From Plantago major (lineage: Eukaryota > Streptophyta > Magnoliopsida > Lamiales > Plantaginaceae): a stretch of DNA of 64,000 nt. Both the position numbers and the translations under genes were made by a program. The notes beneath the pieces are model-generated. The model was not told the DNA's origin and made no database searches. It saw nothing but the letters and a program-made list of their open reading frames with translations. Where the stretch lies: positions 2,852,001 through 2,916,000 of the forward strand of contig CM048839.1 of NCBI GenBank assembly GCA_026545765.1, written 5' to 3'. Below are positions 35,701-46,810 of the stretch, piece by piece (the first letter of the stretch is position 1; each line of letters starts with the position of its first letter).

Positions 35701-36091
35701 AAACAAAAGGGTGTGGCACGCTCCTCTACGGAAGCTGAGTATCGTGCCTTGGCATCTGCTGCTGCGGAAGTCTGTTGGATATTTCAGCTTTTCCGAGAAC
35801 TTGGCATCTCACTCTCATCACCTCCTCGTCTCTTATGTGACAACCTAGGTGCCACACATCTAGCCTTGCATCCGATTATGCACTCCCGTATGAAGCATAT
35901 TGCGTTGGACCTTCACTTTGTTCGTGATTTGTCTGGTAAAGGCATTTTTTTCAGTGGCCTATGTCAACACACTGGATCAACTTGCTGATGCCTTGACTAA
36001 ACCACTACCTCGCTCTCGTTTCATTTTATTGCGATCCAAAATTTCTGTGGCAGACTGCACGTCAATTTTGCGGGGGCGTATTAAGGAATGA
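32794..36091 (+). pseudogene. Copia pol (PR-INT-RT-RNase H), broken
   Basis: Recognisable parts in order: protease DSGASH (32887-32904); gag-pre-integrase ARLGHPS and CLCCKTYK; integrase VDSFTKYCWFF and YSDNGGEF, then TPEQNGPAERWHRH; reverse transcriptase WLFTIKRKQDG and KARLVTKGF, then YVDD (35123-35134); RNase H SRKQKGVARSSTEAEYRA and MKHIALDLHFVRD; terminal DALTKPLP. The frame is broken at least seven times, including stops near 33088, 33723 and 33943 and shifts near 33290, 34450, 34800, 35440 and 35940. It cannot make a functional polyprotein. Confidence 0.92.
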
Positions 36092-36276
36092 GTTCCTCTA
36101 GAATATTCATAACGGAAATTATGGGATGTGTATACTGAAATTGATATGATTATGCACATTTAATGGCTAGAAGATTGTATATATCTTTAGAAGTTATTCT
36201 TCTGTAATTGTGTTTATATAGGTGACCTCACCTTAGTGAAATAAACAACTCATTCACATAGAATATTACTCTCATA
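36079..36276 (+). repeat. 3' LTR of the copia element
   Basis: 198 bp, five differences from the 5' LTR by eye. Confidence 0.9.
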
Positions 36277-36292
36277 ACACACATGGCGTGAA

Positions 36293-36436
36293 TCAGCATG
36301 ACGAGGCAGACAACTGGGCAAAATCGTATGGATATGATTTTATATAAATTTGGACATTTATAGGACCATGGGTGCCCTGGACTATGAGATAGAGGACAAA
36401 AAATGCAATTACCAAGAACCCAGCTTTGGTTTCCAT
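36293..36436 (-). CDS. Possible small secreted peptide or first exon
   Basis: ATG at 36434-36436 opens a 47-residue frame starting with a good signal peptide (basic METK, hydrophobic 'AGFLVIAFFVLYLIVQ', then GTHG) and a short mature part with a single Cys. The stop is only 17 bp from the copia LTR. It could be the first exon of a secreted-protein gene or a remnant cut by the retrotransposon. No family was recognised. Confidence 0.3.
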   Translation of the reverse strand: METKAGFLVIAFFVLYLIVQGTHGPINVQIYIKSYPYDFAQLSASSC

Positions 36437-36883
36437 AGCTACAAGATGCTCATAACCAAGAGTGAGGATATATAGGAGTTCACTGCTACTTAATTTGTAC
36501 TGCTGTATCACTTTGAATTGGGAATGAAGCTCAGTGATTGTTAGATGCCTCAAAATAGAAAGTATGATTATCGCTATAAAGACACTACTAGTGATTAGTG
36601 AACACACAAATTGTATACAGTATATAGTATACACCTGGTATTCTGAATAGAAAATTTTGGTACAAGAACGAGGAACTAAACTCTTGAACGATTCATGTAC
36701 ATGTTTTACTAAATCTGATAAACCTACTCCACTGGGTTGCTACCCTCCTTTCACTTCACCATTTGGCTTCCTTTGTCCGATTCGCCAGAGAGTTAGCGAA
36801 TCAGGTGCCCAAATGAACCACATTCTGGAAAAGTGTGCTATATTGCAAGAGGTAAGCTAGTGAATAGAAACTAGCTAATGCTA

Positions 36884-37115
36884 CTCCCTCTGTCCCACAA
36901 AACTTCATCCATTTGACATTTTTTAGCCGTCCCACAGAACTTCATACATTACTAAAAAGGAAGCTGTCCCACATCCAACAAATAATAAACAATCTCAACT
37001 TTACACCCAAATTACACAATTTGACACTCAAAGTACACTTTTGTCTATCTTTTTCATACTTTATCAATACTTTAACTTTTCGCATAAAACTGCGCATCAA
37101 CCTTAATAGAGGGAG
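36884..37115. mobile_element. Stowaway-like MITE, 232 bp
   Basis: Begins CTCCCTCTGTCCCAC and ends in the inverted ...AGAGGGAG, flanked by TA on both sides. The interior 'catttgacattttttagccgtcccacagaacttcat' resembles the element at 54187. It ends 30 bp before the gypsy element. Confidence 0.75.
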
Positions 37116-37145
37116 TAATATATGGCAGGCAACTATATTTATATA

Positions 37146-37679
37146 TGATGTGGGGTAAAAATGGATAAGTCGCTAGTTAGTTCGTCGACGCCCTAGATGG
37201 ATGTAGTTCTTGCTCGAACGATGATATTAGTTAGCGGAAGTCGTTTAGTCCTTGGTTCAAGTCGCCTTTACTTTGATTAAATTCGTGACTTCGCGAAGGT
37301 CGGAAAGTGTGCGGACGAAAAAGTGGACCGAGGTCGAGTCCGTCGATCCTCTGTTGCGTCTGTCGGTCCTCGGTGGTGTCCGTCGTTGATCTGTGACAGG
37401 AAAATAAGGGGTTAGACCCTTTTGGGCCGGTTTGCCTAGGACAACCCGGTACTTAGATTCAACTAGTTAATAAGTCGGACCGACGGACTCGACCTCGGTC
37501 CACTTTTTCGTCCGCACACTTTCCGACCTTCGCGAAGTCACGAATTTAATCAAAGTAAAGGCGACTTGAACCAAAGACTATTCAACTTCCGCAACTAATA
37601 TCATCGTTCGAGCAAGAACTACATCCATCTAGGGCGTCGACGAACTAACTAGCGACATATCCATTTTTACCCCACATCA
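37146..37679. repeat. Palindromic 5' LTR region of the gypsy element
   Basis: 37146-37345 and 37481-37679 are inverted copies of the same 200 bp (start TGATGTGGGG, end CCCCACATCA), with a few mismatches. 37346-37478 extends the left arm: read in reverse, 37146-37478 follows the last 335 bp of the 3' LTR. The region is thus an inverted LTR end joined to a forward LTR end at about 37478, where a GTCGGACCGAC word gives microhomology. The forward part leads into the primer-binding site. Confidence 0.85.
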
Positions 37680-37682
37680 TAT

Positions 37683-37700
37683 TGGCGCCGTCTGTGGGAA
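37683..37700 (+). promoter_or_regulatory. Primer-binding site of the gypsy element
   Basis: TGGCGCCGTCTGTGGGAA starts three bases after the LTR end CCCCACATCA, the standard position and a common form in Tat-type elements. Confidence 0.85.
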
Positions 37701-38884
37701 TCACTTAGTACAAAAAGCCATGGCTCCAGCTAGAAGACGTACTAGAAGGACAACTCCAGTAATCCTTAGATCAACAACTTCTGATGTTGGGCCCCGAAGT
37801 CAAGTCCGCAACCGCACCCCACGGGAAGTCAATCCTTTCACAGGAAATCAACGGATCAATGAACATGATGATAGGGATGGCCTCGAAGCTTCTCTTTCCA
37901 CCACGGAACGACGAACGGGACAGCAACGCCCTCCCAATCCACCAACTCCGGCACCGTGAAGCGCAATGATAAGTATACCTCGGTCACCGACGGTTTACTG
38001 GCCGGATACAATGAAGCTCAAATTCAACTTTTGCAAGCCGCCCTGTTACTAAGGACCCAACCTCAATTAGGGCCAGGCGTGAACCTCCCAGACAACTCTA
38101 ACCACGCACCACGAAGAAGCGCTCCCGTATTGCCAATCCAGAATCAACCCCAAGTAACAACAGATCATGTGGTAGAATCCAGAGGACCCCCGAACTCTCG
38201 AAATACCGATCGGTCCGAAAGTCTCAGAGCCTCAAGCCATAGATCCCCGGGAGACTTACGAAACATGCTAAATCGTCGGGCTCGGAGTAATTTGCACTCG
38301 AGAAACAATCGGAGGACAAGTAGAGAGGGGAACATGCACTACAAAAAAAAAAACAGGATTTAGAGACGGAATTATCCGTCTCTAAATCAATGCCGATTCG
38401 TCTCTAACACCTTAGAGACGGATTTAGAGACGGATAACAGATCCGTCTCCAAACTTGGCGTCTCTAAGGATTTAGAGACGGATAAAGTATCCATCTCTAG
38501 TTAGAGACGGAATTATCCGTCTCTAATAAGTCGTTGACTTTTAGAGACGGATAGTTTATCCGTCGCTAAATATGTATTTTTTACTGAAAAAAATTGCAGA
38601 ATTTTATACGTTGAAAATTTTTATACGGATATACAATAAATCGATAATTTTATCTGTCGACAATGATACAATAAATCGATAATTTTATACGAATCAACAA
38701 TAAATCGACAACGTCAATACACGAATATACAATAAAACAACAACATCAATACACGAATAAATCGACAACGTCAATACAATATTCAATAATACAAATACAA
38801 TATTATGTTAATTATACAAAATTAATAAGACAAAAGACAAAAAAAAATATAAATAACGCGCGATTTTGGACGGAGGGAGGCGGT

Positions 38885-39455
38885 GGTGGATCTGGTCGGA
38901 TGGTGGTGGTGGTGGTGGTGGTGGGAGGCGGTGGACAGTGTAGTGATGGTGATGGGAGGGCAGTGTGGATGGTGGTGGTGGGAGGCGGTGATGGTGGTGG
39001 TGGACAGTGGGTGGATGGTGGTGGATCTGGTGGTGGTGTGTGGCGTGGTGGTGGAAGGGAGGTGCGTGGTGGGCAGATCTGGTGAAAATGCATCACGCCT
39101 CGCCGGAAAACAACCTCCCGCCGATCAAATCCGCTCCTCCTCCCCTCGCTTCACTCCCGAAACCCCCACCGCCAATGCCCTGGCGACGCCGTCATTCTCC
39201 TCCACGTCCGCCCTACCTCCGTCCTCTACCGCCTCTGTTACAATTCAATAGAAATGGTGGTGGTGGTGGTGGAAGGGTGGCGGTGGCGGGGAGGTGGATG
39301 GTGGTGGGGTGGATGGTGGTGGTGGGAGGGAGGTGGTGGTGGCGGGGAGGTGGATGGTGGTGGTGGTGGCAGTGAGGTGGATGGTGGTGGGAGGAGAAAT
39401 GGAGATGGTGGGAGGAGGAGAAATGGAGATGGTGGGAGGAGGAAGGAGGGTTAAA
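38885..39455. repeat. GGT/GGA-rich simple repeats in the CACTA element
   Basis: 38885-39075 and 39250-39455 are made of 'ggtggtggatggtg' words that give Gly/Trp/Val-rich frames on + and Pro/His-rich frames on -. They are low-complexity and not real proteins. Confidence 0.85.
39085..39252 (+). pseudogene. Possible captured host exon inside the CACTA element
   Basis: This 168-bp stretch is GC-rich and not simple repeat. In one + frame (ending in TAG near 39250) third codon positions are mostly C or G and the peptide is Ser/Pro/Ala-rich ('RSSSPRFTPETPTANALA'), as in some plant N-terminal or transit regions. This resembles gene capture by CACTA elements. The source gene was not identified. Confidence 0.35.
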
Positions 39456-41599
39456 TTAGGGTTTCGGATAGATTTAGGGACGGATAGCTAAATTTTTTTT
39501 TTTTTGTTTTTTTTTCCAGGTCAACTGTTTTAGGGACGGATAAAAAATCCGTCCCTAAAACAGGGACGGATTAGGGACGGATTACATAATCCGTCCCTAA
39601 TTAAGCACTGATTAGGGACGGATTATGTAATCCGTTCCTAATTAAGGACGGATTAGGGACGGATAGGCCTATCCGTCCCTAAACTCGCCGATTCGTCCCT
39701 AAATTAGGGACGGATAATATCCGTCCCTAAAACCGACTTTTCTTGTAGTGATGGGAGTCGACGAGAGAACACGTCGTGACACAACTCCTTCTCGAACCAC
39801 CGCGCGAAATTGGCAACGTCAAGATGACGGGAGAAGGGACCACGGGGAGCAATACGACGAGGAGAACGAAACTCTCAACAGATGCGACACTCCACCCCAA
39901 AACCATCCCCTCCATGGACGATTCCGTAATGAAAGAATACAGTCGCCAACCAGGATGACTAGGAATGATGATTATCGAGACCACAGGAGGGGAAGCCGAG
40001 ATAGGGGAAGGGAACATCATCGAAACCGAACCAGGTCAAGGTCTGCCAGGACTCATGGGGGGGGGGGACATGCACATGGATGAAACCGAACAAATTAAAG
40101 AACAAGTTAGGATCCATGAAGCTGCCCTAGAATTGGAACGGTCAAAGCTAGAAACACTTACCCATGCAAGAGATATCATGAAATATGGAAGGAGCCTGAA
40201 TCCTCTTTGCCAAGCTATGAGGGACACCGAACTCCCTCCGGGGAGGAGTGCCCCGAGTTCTAAGGAAACGTATGAGGGAATCACATGCCCAATAGATCAC
40301 CGAATTCGTTTTGAGGCATCCCTGGGAGGCATGGGAGTACCAGACAATGTAAAGACACAGTTATTTCCCAACACCCTCTACGGACCCGCCATGACTTGGT
40401 GGAAGCACCTCTGGCCCAACACTTGAACATCCTGGGACCAGATGATCGCCAAATTCACTCTGCGATTCTAGAACTTCCTCGAAACAGCTTTCGTCCGATC
40501 ATCAAGGCGTAAATTGTGCAAAAGGAACATGAAAGCTTGAGATCGTTTGTCAAAAGGTTTGAACAAGCAGTTGTCCTCGTTGAGTCACACCCCATCAAAG
40601 ATCGAGTATTCCACATGGGCGAGAACACCAACAACGCTTCATTCCGCTACACGATTCTTGATGCAGGAATAACCACCGAACGAGAGTTGAATGAAGTAAT
40701 CAAAAAATTCTTGAGCACACACGAAACCCTCGACAAAATGGTAGTGAGAGCCGAGGTCAAGAAGGCAAAACTAGTACCAGATAACACAAGGTTGGGAAAC
40801 CAACATTTCGAGCAAAAGCGGAAAGGTGATAGAAGAGGAAGGGTTGAGGAAAGAAGAAGATCTCCCCGAAAAGTTTACATAAACTACGCTGACCTAAAAG
40901 CCCCCAAGGAACAAATCTTGACCATCATGCAAAGTCAAGGCTTCCCAATCCAGTGGCCCCCCAAGCATGGAAACCAGTTCACCAGAACTCGAGCAATCGC
41001 TACTTCCACCAACAGACGGGACACTCCACCGGAAAATGCACGCACCTCAGGCAGGAAATCCAGAGGTTGATCGAAATGGGATATTTGCAAGAATACATCA
41101 TGAGGAAGCCCGAGGGCACCGACCAACGTGAAGCCGGACGAAAGTACCAGTCCAATGAGCCGCGTGGTGCAAGGGACCGGAGAAATGCATCTCCCCGTCG
41201 TTCTCCTCCCAGAGGGTCTAGCCCTAGGCATAACAGAGGTGAAAGGCCCGCTCCGATCAAGAGATGCTCGTTTAGCCCAAGAAGACAATCAGTGTTACCC
41301 GGACCACCGAGCCCGAGAGGACGCCGAGAGGCTAGGAGATCCCCAAGTCCGGAACGAGAGAACAGGAGGGTAGCATACGTCGAAACTCAACCAAATTTAC
41401 GAGATGATAACCCGGTCCGTTTGGGAGAATACTTAGCATTGCGGAGGACCCTCTGGAGAGATGAGGAATGCTCGAGAAGCCATGGCAAGATCACTGAGAA
41501 ATTCGGATGAGAAATCCGTCAATATGGTGGCTCCCGGCACCAACGTGATCACCTTTGACGAATCTGAAGCACCCCCTCCATGCAAGGGAGAATGATCGG

Positions 41600-42016
41600 T
41601 CCATGACCCGGATGTCCCCTTGGTGGTGGAAATGGACATAGCAGGTTATGAGATCACAAAGGTATTAATCGATACTGGCGCCTCCTCTAACATCCTCTTC
41701 ATGAGCACTGTCCGAAAAATGGAAATGAGTTTAAGAGGATTGTTACCGGTGACAACGGACCTCGTTGGCTTTGGAGGAAACTGGATCAGGCCAAGAGGAA
41801 TCCTGTATCTCTCGGTTTCCATGGGAAAAGCTCCACTCAGGGTTACTCACCAAGTCCCTTTTGTTGTCACCGAGGCAGGTTGCGAATACAACATAATTAT
41901 GGGGAGACCGGCTCTAAATCAATTCAAAGTAGTGGTGTCAACCTTCCACCTAAGGATGAAGTTTCCCACCGCAGCAGGCATCGGATCCCTTAGTGGAGAT
42001 CGGAGAAGAGCATGAG
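41600..42016 (+). pseudogene. Gypsy aspartic protease
   Basis: The frame holds the retropepsin active site IDTGASSNIL (41668-41697), the flap region and the 'YNIIMGRPALNQF' motif near 41888-41926. It processes the Gag-Pol polyprotein in intact relatives. It is separated from gag and RT by stops. Confidence 0.85.
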
Positions 42017-42110
42017 AATTCTACACTCTCTCTACTAGAAGGGCGTCGCGACCTTTTAGGAGTGAACATGATATAAGGAGAGAAGAAGATGACCGGAGAA
42101 CAAAGAAACA

Positions 42111-44123
42111 GTGCCTCTTTATCCAACAAGAAAGCCGAAGGAAGAGGCGAGAAAGACCTCCCGGAAAGGAATTAACTGGTTGAAAATGGGTGTAGAGAAA
42201 AAGAAAATGGCCGCAACGACCAAGGAGTGCGAGGATAGAATCGATGAATATCAAGTCATTCCCCCTGAACCACCTGGTGAAACGCCGACCAAAAGCTTCT
42301 TTCATGAGAATCGGATGGCCCCCCATGAAGACGTCTTAGAAATCCCAATTGAAGAAGGATATCCCGAAAAAACAGTGAAAATCGGCTCGGAAATGGACGC
42401 AGAAACAACCATCAAAATGATTGCCTTCTTAAGAAAGAATGCCGATGTTTTTGCCTGGGGAACTGAAGATCTGAGCGGTATAGATCCTCGAGTCATGGTA
42501 CACGAACTCCACGTTGATCCAAATGTCCGACCCATTCGACAGAAGAAGAGAGACCATGGTCCCGTCCACAACAAGATCATCGCAGATGAGGTAGAACGAC
42601 TACTCAAGGCAGGACACATTGAGGAGGTTCATTACTCTGATTGGATATGCAATGTGGTCCTAGTAGAGAAAAGTCCGGGAAAATGGAGGATGTGCAATGA
42701 CTTCACCAGTCTCAACCGTTTCTGCCCAAAGGATCCCTATCCCCTGCCAAGAATTGATCAATTGGTAGACTCAACTACCGGGTGTGCACTGTTGAGTTTC
42801 ATGGATGCTTTTCAAGGCTTCTATCAGATCAAGATGGTGAGCATGATATAGAAAAACCGCTTTTATCACCGCAGAGGAGTATCGTTTCAAGGTCATGCCG
42901 TTCATTTAAAGCTTGGCGCCACCTACCAAAGATTGGTGAACCAAATGTTCAAAGAAGAGATTGGCAAATCAATGGAGGTTTATGTAGATGACATGCTAGT
43001 AAAAAGCAAGGAGACATCTGATCACATCCCCCATCTGGAAAGATGTTTTGCCATAGTAAGAAAATACGGAATGAAACTCAATCCAGCCAAATGCACATTT
43101 GGAGTAACTGGAGGAAAATTCTTGGGGTACATGGTGACACAGAGAGGGATCGAGGCAAACCCAGAAAAGATAAAAGCCATATTGGAGCTTCCACATCCGG
43201 AGAAACTCAGGGACGTTCAGAGACTCATAGGGAAGGTTATATCCCTTAGCCGCTTCATTTCCAGATCAGCTGAAAAGAACCTCCCTTTTTTCAAAATCCT
43301 AAGGAAAACGAACAAGTTTGAATGGAACAATGAGTGCAAGGAGGCATTTGAGAACTTGAAGCTCTATTTATCCTCCCCGCCTCTACTTTCCAAACCAGGA
43401 GAAGGAGAGTTATTGTACATCTATCTCGCCATCACTCCTGAAGTGGTGAGTTCCGTCCTGGTGCGCATACAGAAGAACGAACACCTTCCGGTGTACTACC
43501 TGAGTAAAGAAATCTTTGAAGCGGAGAAAAACTACAAGGAAATAGAGAAGTATGCCTATTGTCTAGTAGAGGCCTCCAGGAAGCTCAAGCCATACTTCCG
43601 TTCCCACAAGATAGTGGTCCTCACGAACCAGCCGCTGAAACAGGTCTTAGGTGACGCCTCGAAGTCAGGAAGGTTGGCTAAATGGACAATTGAGTTAGGA
43701 GATCATACGATCGAGTATCAAGCTCCACCTGCCAAAAAAGCCCAGATCCTGGCTGATTTCCTAGCCGAATATCCGGGGAACACAGAACCTCAAAAAGATA
43801 AAGATGAGCAAGCCTCCAGTGAAGCCCCGAAAGACATTTCACCAACAAGCCAGGTTTTGATATTAACAACGGAAGTGGATGGATTGGATATTCAAAAAAG
43901 TCGGAAAATTGATCCCGTGGCAGAATGGATTATCGCTGAAAAAGAAAGTCCTAGCTTACCTCCCCCACCAGAAGGAGAGCCGCCCGTGACCGCCCTAAAA
44001 CATAAATCGACCCTCCGAGTGGCTTTTATCCCAAAAGAACTCGGTCCAGAAGAAAAGGACACATGGGAACTTTATGTGGACGGTTCATCTACGCCATCTT
44101 TGGTGGAACAGGGTTATTACTAA
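42111..44123 (+). pseudogene. Gypsy reverse transcriptase and RNase H
   Basis: 42111-42851 carries 'VRPIRQKKRDHGP', 'WICNVVLVEKSPGKWRMC' and 'DFTSLNRFCPKDPYPLPRID'. A stop at 42849 and a shift interrupt the palm. 42933-44123 continues with YVDD (42981-42992), 'LNPAKCTFGV' and 'FLGYMVTQRGIEANPEK', the RNase H region ('LPVYYLSKEI', 'TNQPLKQVL', 'KWTIELGDHTIEY') and ends in 'WELYVDGSS', the start of the second RNase H. Key polymerase and RNase residues are present but lie in separate frames. Confidence 0.9.
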
Positions 44124-44460
44124 TCAGCCAGAAAAGAGCCGGATGGAATATGCTATCCGCTTAACATTTCCGGTAACAAACAATGAAGTTGAGTATGAGG
44201 CTCGATAGCGAGAATGAAGATGGCCAAGTCATGGCCAAAAACTCAAAGCTTACTCGACTCTCACTAGTCACGAACACTCGGCAAATTTACGACAAAAAAT
44301 GCTTCAATGATCAAATATCTAAAGGTAGTTAAAAAGTTAGAAAAAGCGTTCGACATGTTTAGTCTGATCAAGATCAACCGAGCAAAAAACACCATTGCCG
44401 ACGGATTATCAAAATGGGCTACTGACCTCGGGCTTGACACCGTCGATGGTCCTTATGACT
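44060..44460 (+). pseudogene. Second (archaeal-type) RNase H of a Tat-lineage element, decayed
   Basis: 'WELYVDGSS' is followed, through frame changes, by 'GTGLLLISQ', 'YAIRLTFPVTNNEVEYEA' and 'DGLSKWATDLGLDTVDG'. These are the conserved blocks of the extra RNase H (aRH) found in Tat/Ogre elements between the normal RNase H and integrase. Stops near 44122 and 44207 break it. Confidence 0.75.
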
Positions 44461-45750
44461 GCAAATGAATCAGTCCTCACTGCCAACGAGGTCATAATGA
44501 ACATGGGCGTCATATCTGACGACAACACTTGGATGAGCGACATCGTGAACTATCTACAGAACGGGATTCTACCCCGTGATTCAACTGAATCTAGAAGAGT
44601 CCAACGAAGATCCCAACGCTACTTCCTCTGCATGTACACCTATAGAAATTCCTATGATGGAACTCACCTCCGTTGTCTGGGTCCGTCTGAGGCCAGTACA
44701 GTGTTGAAGGAGATCCATTTAGGAAGTTGCGGAAACCATTCAGGAGGAAGAGCCTTGGCCCAGAAAATTCAGAGAAATGGCTATTATTGGCCGGCAATGC
44801 AAAAGGAAGCTGGAAGATTCTCACGATCATGCTCGGAATGTCAAATGTTCGCAAGGATCCCCCATCGGCCTACCATACCAATGATACCATCAACTATCCC
44901 ATGTCCATTCGATCTGTGGGGCATGGACATCGTAGGACCTTTCCCTGTAGGACCCAAGGAAAAATTTCTCATTGTGGCCGTAGAATACTTCTCGAAATGG
45001 GTAGAAGCCGAGGCAACGGCCTCTATTTCAGAGAATAAGGTCATGGACTTCCTTTGGAAATTATCGTGTCGATTTGGCCTATCACGAATACTAGTTGCGG
45101 ACAATGGTCGACAGTTCTCCGGGTACAAGCTCAAAGATTGGTGCGAAGAAATGGGGATCGAACAACGCTTCACTTCCGTTGGGTATCCTCAAGCCAACGG
45201 ACAAACTGAGGTAACCAATCGTACCATCGTCGACAATCTTCAGAAGAGACTGGGAGACGCAAAGAAAGATTGGGTCGATGAATTGGAAGGAGTACTATGG
45301 GCTTATCGTACCGGCAAGAAACGACACAGAAACTCCGTTCGGTTTGGTGTATGGATCCGGTCGTAATCCCATCCGAAATCTCAATCAACACCTTCCGGAT
45401 CCAAGGGTACGTTCCCTCAGACAACCACGACAAAAGAGTGTACGACCTCAACATGCTCGAGACCAAAAGAAGTACGGCCCTAGCTCGAACCTTAGGATAC
45501 CAAGCTATCATGGCAATGGCCTACAACAAATATGTGAAAAGTAGGGACCTCCAGATTGGAGACTTGGTGCTACGAAAGGCTGATATACTAAAACCAACCG
45601 GAAAACTCGAACCCAACTGGGAAGGTCCCTACAGAGTCACAAGGGCAAGTATCAATGGGAGCTACGCTTTGGAAAGCATGGACGCTAAACCGCCTGCCGC
45701 ATTGGAACGCCAAGAATCTGCAGAAGTACTACGCCTAGATCAATTGTAAT
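44395..45750 (+). pseudogene. Gypsy integrase
   Basis: Contains the HHCC zinc finger region ('GNHSGGRALAQKI', 'CSECQ'), the catalytic core with Asp in 'WGMDIVGPFP' and in 'VADNGRQFSG', and the 'GYPQANGQTEVTNR' block with the catalytic Glu. A shift near 45310 moves to the frame with the C-terminal 'GDLVLRKADI' and 'LEPNWEGPYRV' motif, ending near 45747. No chromodomain is seen, as expected for Tat-type elements. Confidence 0.9.
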
Positions 45751-45869
45751 AGGATCTTTTGAAATATATCATCTTTTGTCTACCATGTAATCCTACCGTT
45801 CGATTATAATGAAGCATTTATTTTTCTGTCAACTATTTGCAAGAAGAATCGTACGCGCCACTAAGGGCA

Positions 45870-46245
45870 GACATTATCTTAAAGTTTCTCGGACCCAAAG
45901 TGTCAGAGAGAAACTCCCTAAGAAACAAAGATTGAGGTGCGAATTGTCTCGGACCCAAAGTGTCCGAGGTATACCGACGCTCGACTCAAAAAGTATCTTA
46001 AAGTTCCTCGGACCCAAAGTGTCAGAGAGAAACTCTCTAAGAAACAAAGATTGAGGTGCGGATTGTCTCGGACCCAAAGTGTCCGAGGTATACCGACGCT
46101 CGACTCAAAAATTATCTTAAAGTTTCTCGGACCCAAAGTGTCAGAAAGAAACTCCCTAAGAAACAAAGATTGAGGTGCGGATTGTCTCGGACCCAAAGTG
46201 TCCAAGGTATACCGACGCTCAACTAAAAAATTATCTTAAAAATCC
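45870..46245. repeat. Tandem array of ~119-bp units in the gypsy element
   Basis: Units begin near 45874, 45994, 46113 and 46232 ('tatcttaaagtt'). Each holds the 16-bp word tcggacccaaagtgtc twice. Tandem repeats after pol are common in Tat/Ogre elements. Confidence 0.9.
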
Positions 46246-46810
46246 TCGAACCAAAAGCATCCAAGACCAAGCATTGGAAGAACCCAACATTGACGAATTT
46301 TGCACGAAAAATGCAACTCTCGGAGTCTAGGACCCAAAGAGTCTTAGAACAATCAAGGACCAACACCACGAGACCGAATCTCGACCCAATCTAAGCCTCG
46401 GACCAATATTCAATTTGTTTGATTTTCGGGCCATTAGTTCAACGTTTGAATAGAAGCTATAAAACCATGAAGTTTGAATATCACGATAACGCAAGGTATG
46501 GATCTGAAGATCAACAAGATAACAAGAATAAAGACATGCGTACAAACATTCAAGATGGACGAAAATAAAACCCAAGTCTATTGCATTAAAATCGGTCACT
46601 CCTGGATCAACAAAAGTTACAGTTAAAACCCAAAAGTACGAGGGATGATCCAGGCATGACCGATGAGAGGTGTCAAATGTTGGTACGAGTTTAACCCTCA
46701 CAAGACAAGGGGATAGCTAGTCAAAATATTACCAAAGTCATAATAAGTGTTCAAATAAGTCAGACACTCTACAAAAATACGCAAGGGCATACCCTTGGAT
46801 CGAATCAAGT

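Larger units (their letters stand above)
31691..36276 (+). mobile_element. Ty1/copia LTR retrotransposon, 4.6 kb
   Basis: Two 198-bp LTRs (31691-31888 and 36079-36276) enclose gag, protease, integrase, reverse transcriptase and RNase H in copia order. By eye the LTRs differ at five positions (about 2.5%), a moderately young insertion. A TGGTATCA primer-binding site (31889-31896, initiator tRNA-Met type) follows the 5' LTR, and a polypurine tract (gcgggggcg, to 36078) precedes the 3' LTR. The LTRs begin TA and end TA rather than TG...CA. The flanking 5-mers (ataca and acaca) are close to a target duplication but differ at one base. Confidence 0.92.
38337..39750. mobile_element. Non-autonomous CACTA (En/Spm) element, 1414 bp
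   Basis: Begins CACTACAAAAA and ends TTTTCTTGTAGTG, with the 3-bp target duplication ATG on both sides (38334-38336 and 39751-39753). Both ends carry many inverted copies of a 12-bp subterminal motif, TTAGAGACGGAT on the left and TTAGGGACGGAT on the right, the usual transposase-binding pattern. No transposase is encoded. The centre consists of GGT-rich simple repeats around a 170-bp unique GC-rich segment. Confidence 0.95.
37720..41610 (+). pseudogene. Gypsy gag, interrupted by a CACTA element
   Basis: Starts at ATG 37720 (basic 'MAPARRRTRRT'), shifts frame near 37955, and is split at 38336/39751 by the CACTA insertion; across the insertion the frame is continuous if the element and one ATG are removed. 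Downstream are the gag core 'RIRFEASLGGMGVPDNVK' and 'LYGPAMTWWKHL' (40290-40410), a stop at 40424-40426, 'LRSFVKRFEQAVVLVES' (40540-40590) and a degraded zinc knuckle 'HQQTGHSTGKCTHLRQEI' near 41000-41070, whose first Cys is missing. It is not translatable as one protein. Confidence 0.85.

Noticed and set aside
36293..36634. 113-codon membrane-protein ORF starting at 36634
   Set aside because: The first part is low-complexity hydrophobic sequence without start context; only the later ATG with a signal peptide is worth noting.
38812..39491. Gly/Trp-rich and Pro/His-rich ORFs
   Set aside because: Translations of GGT-type simple repeats inside the CACTA element.
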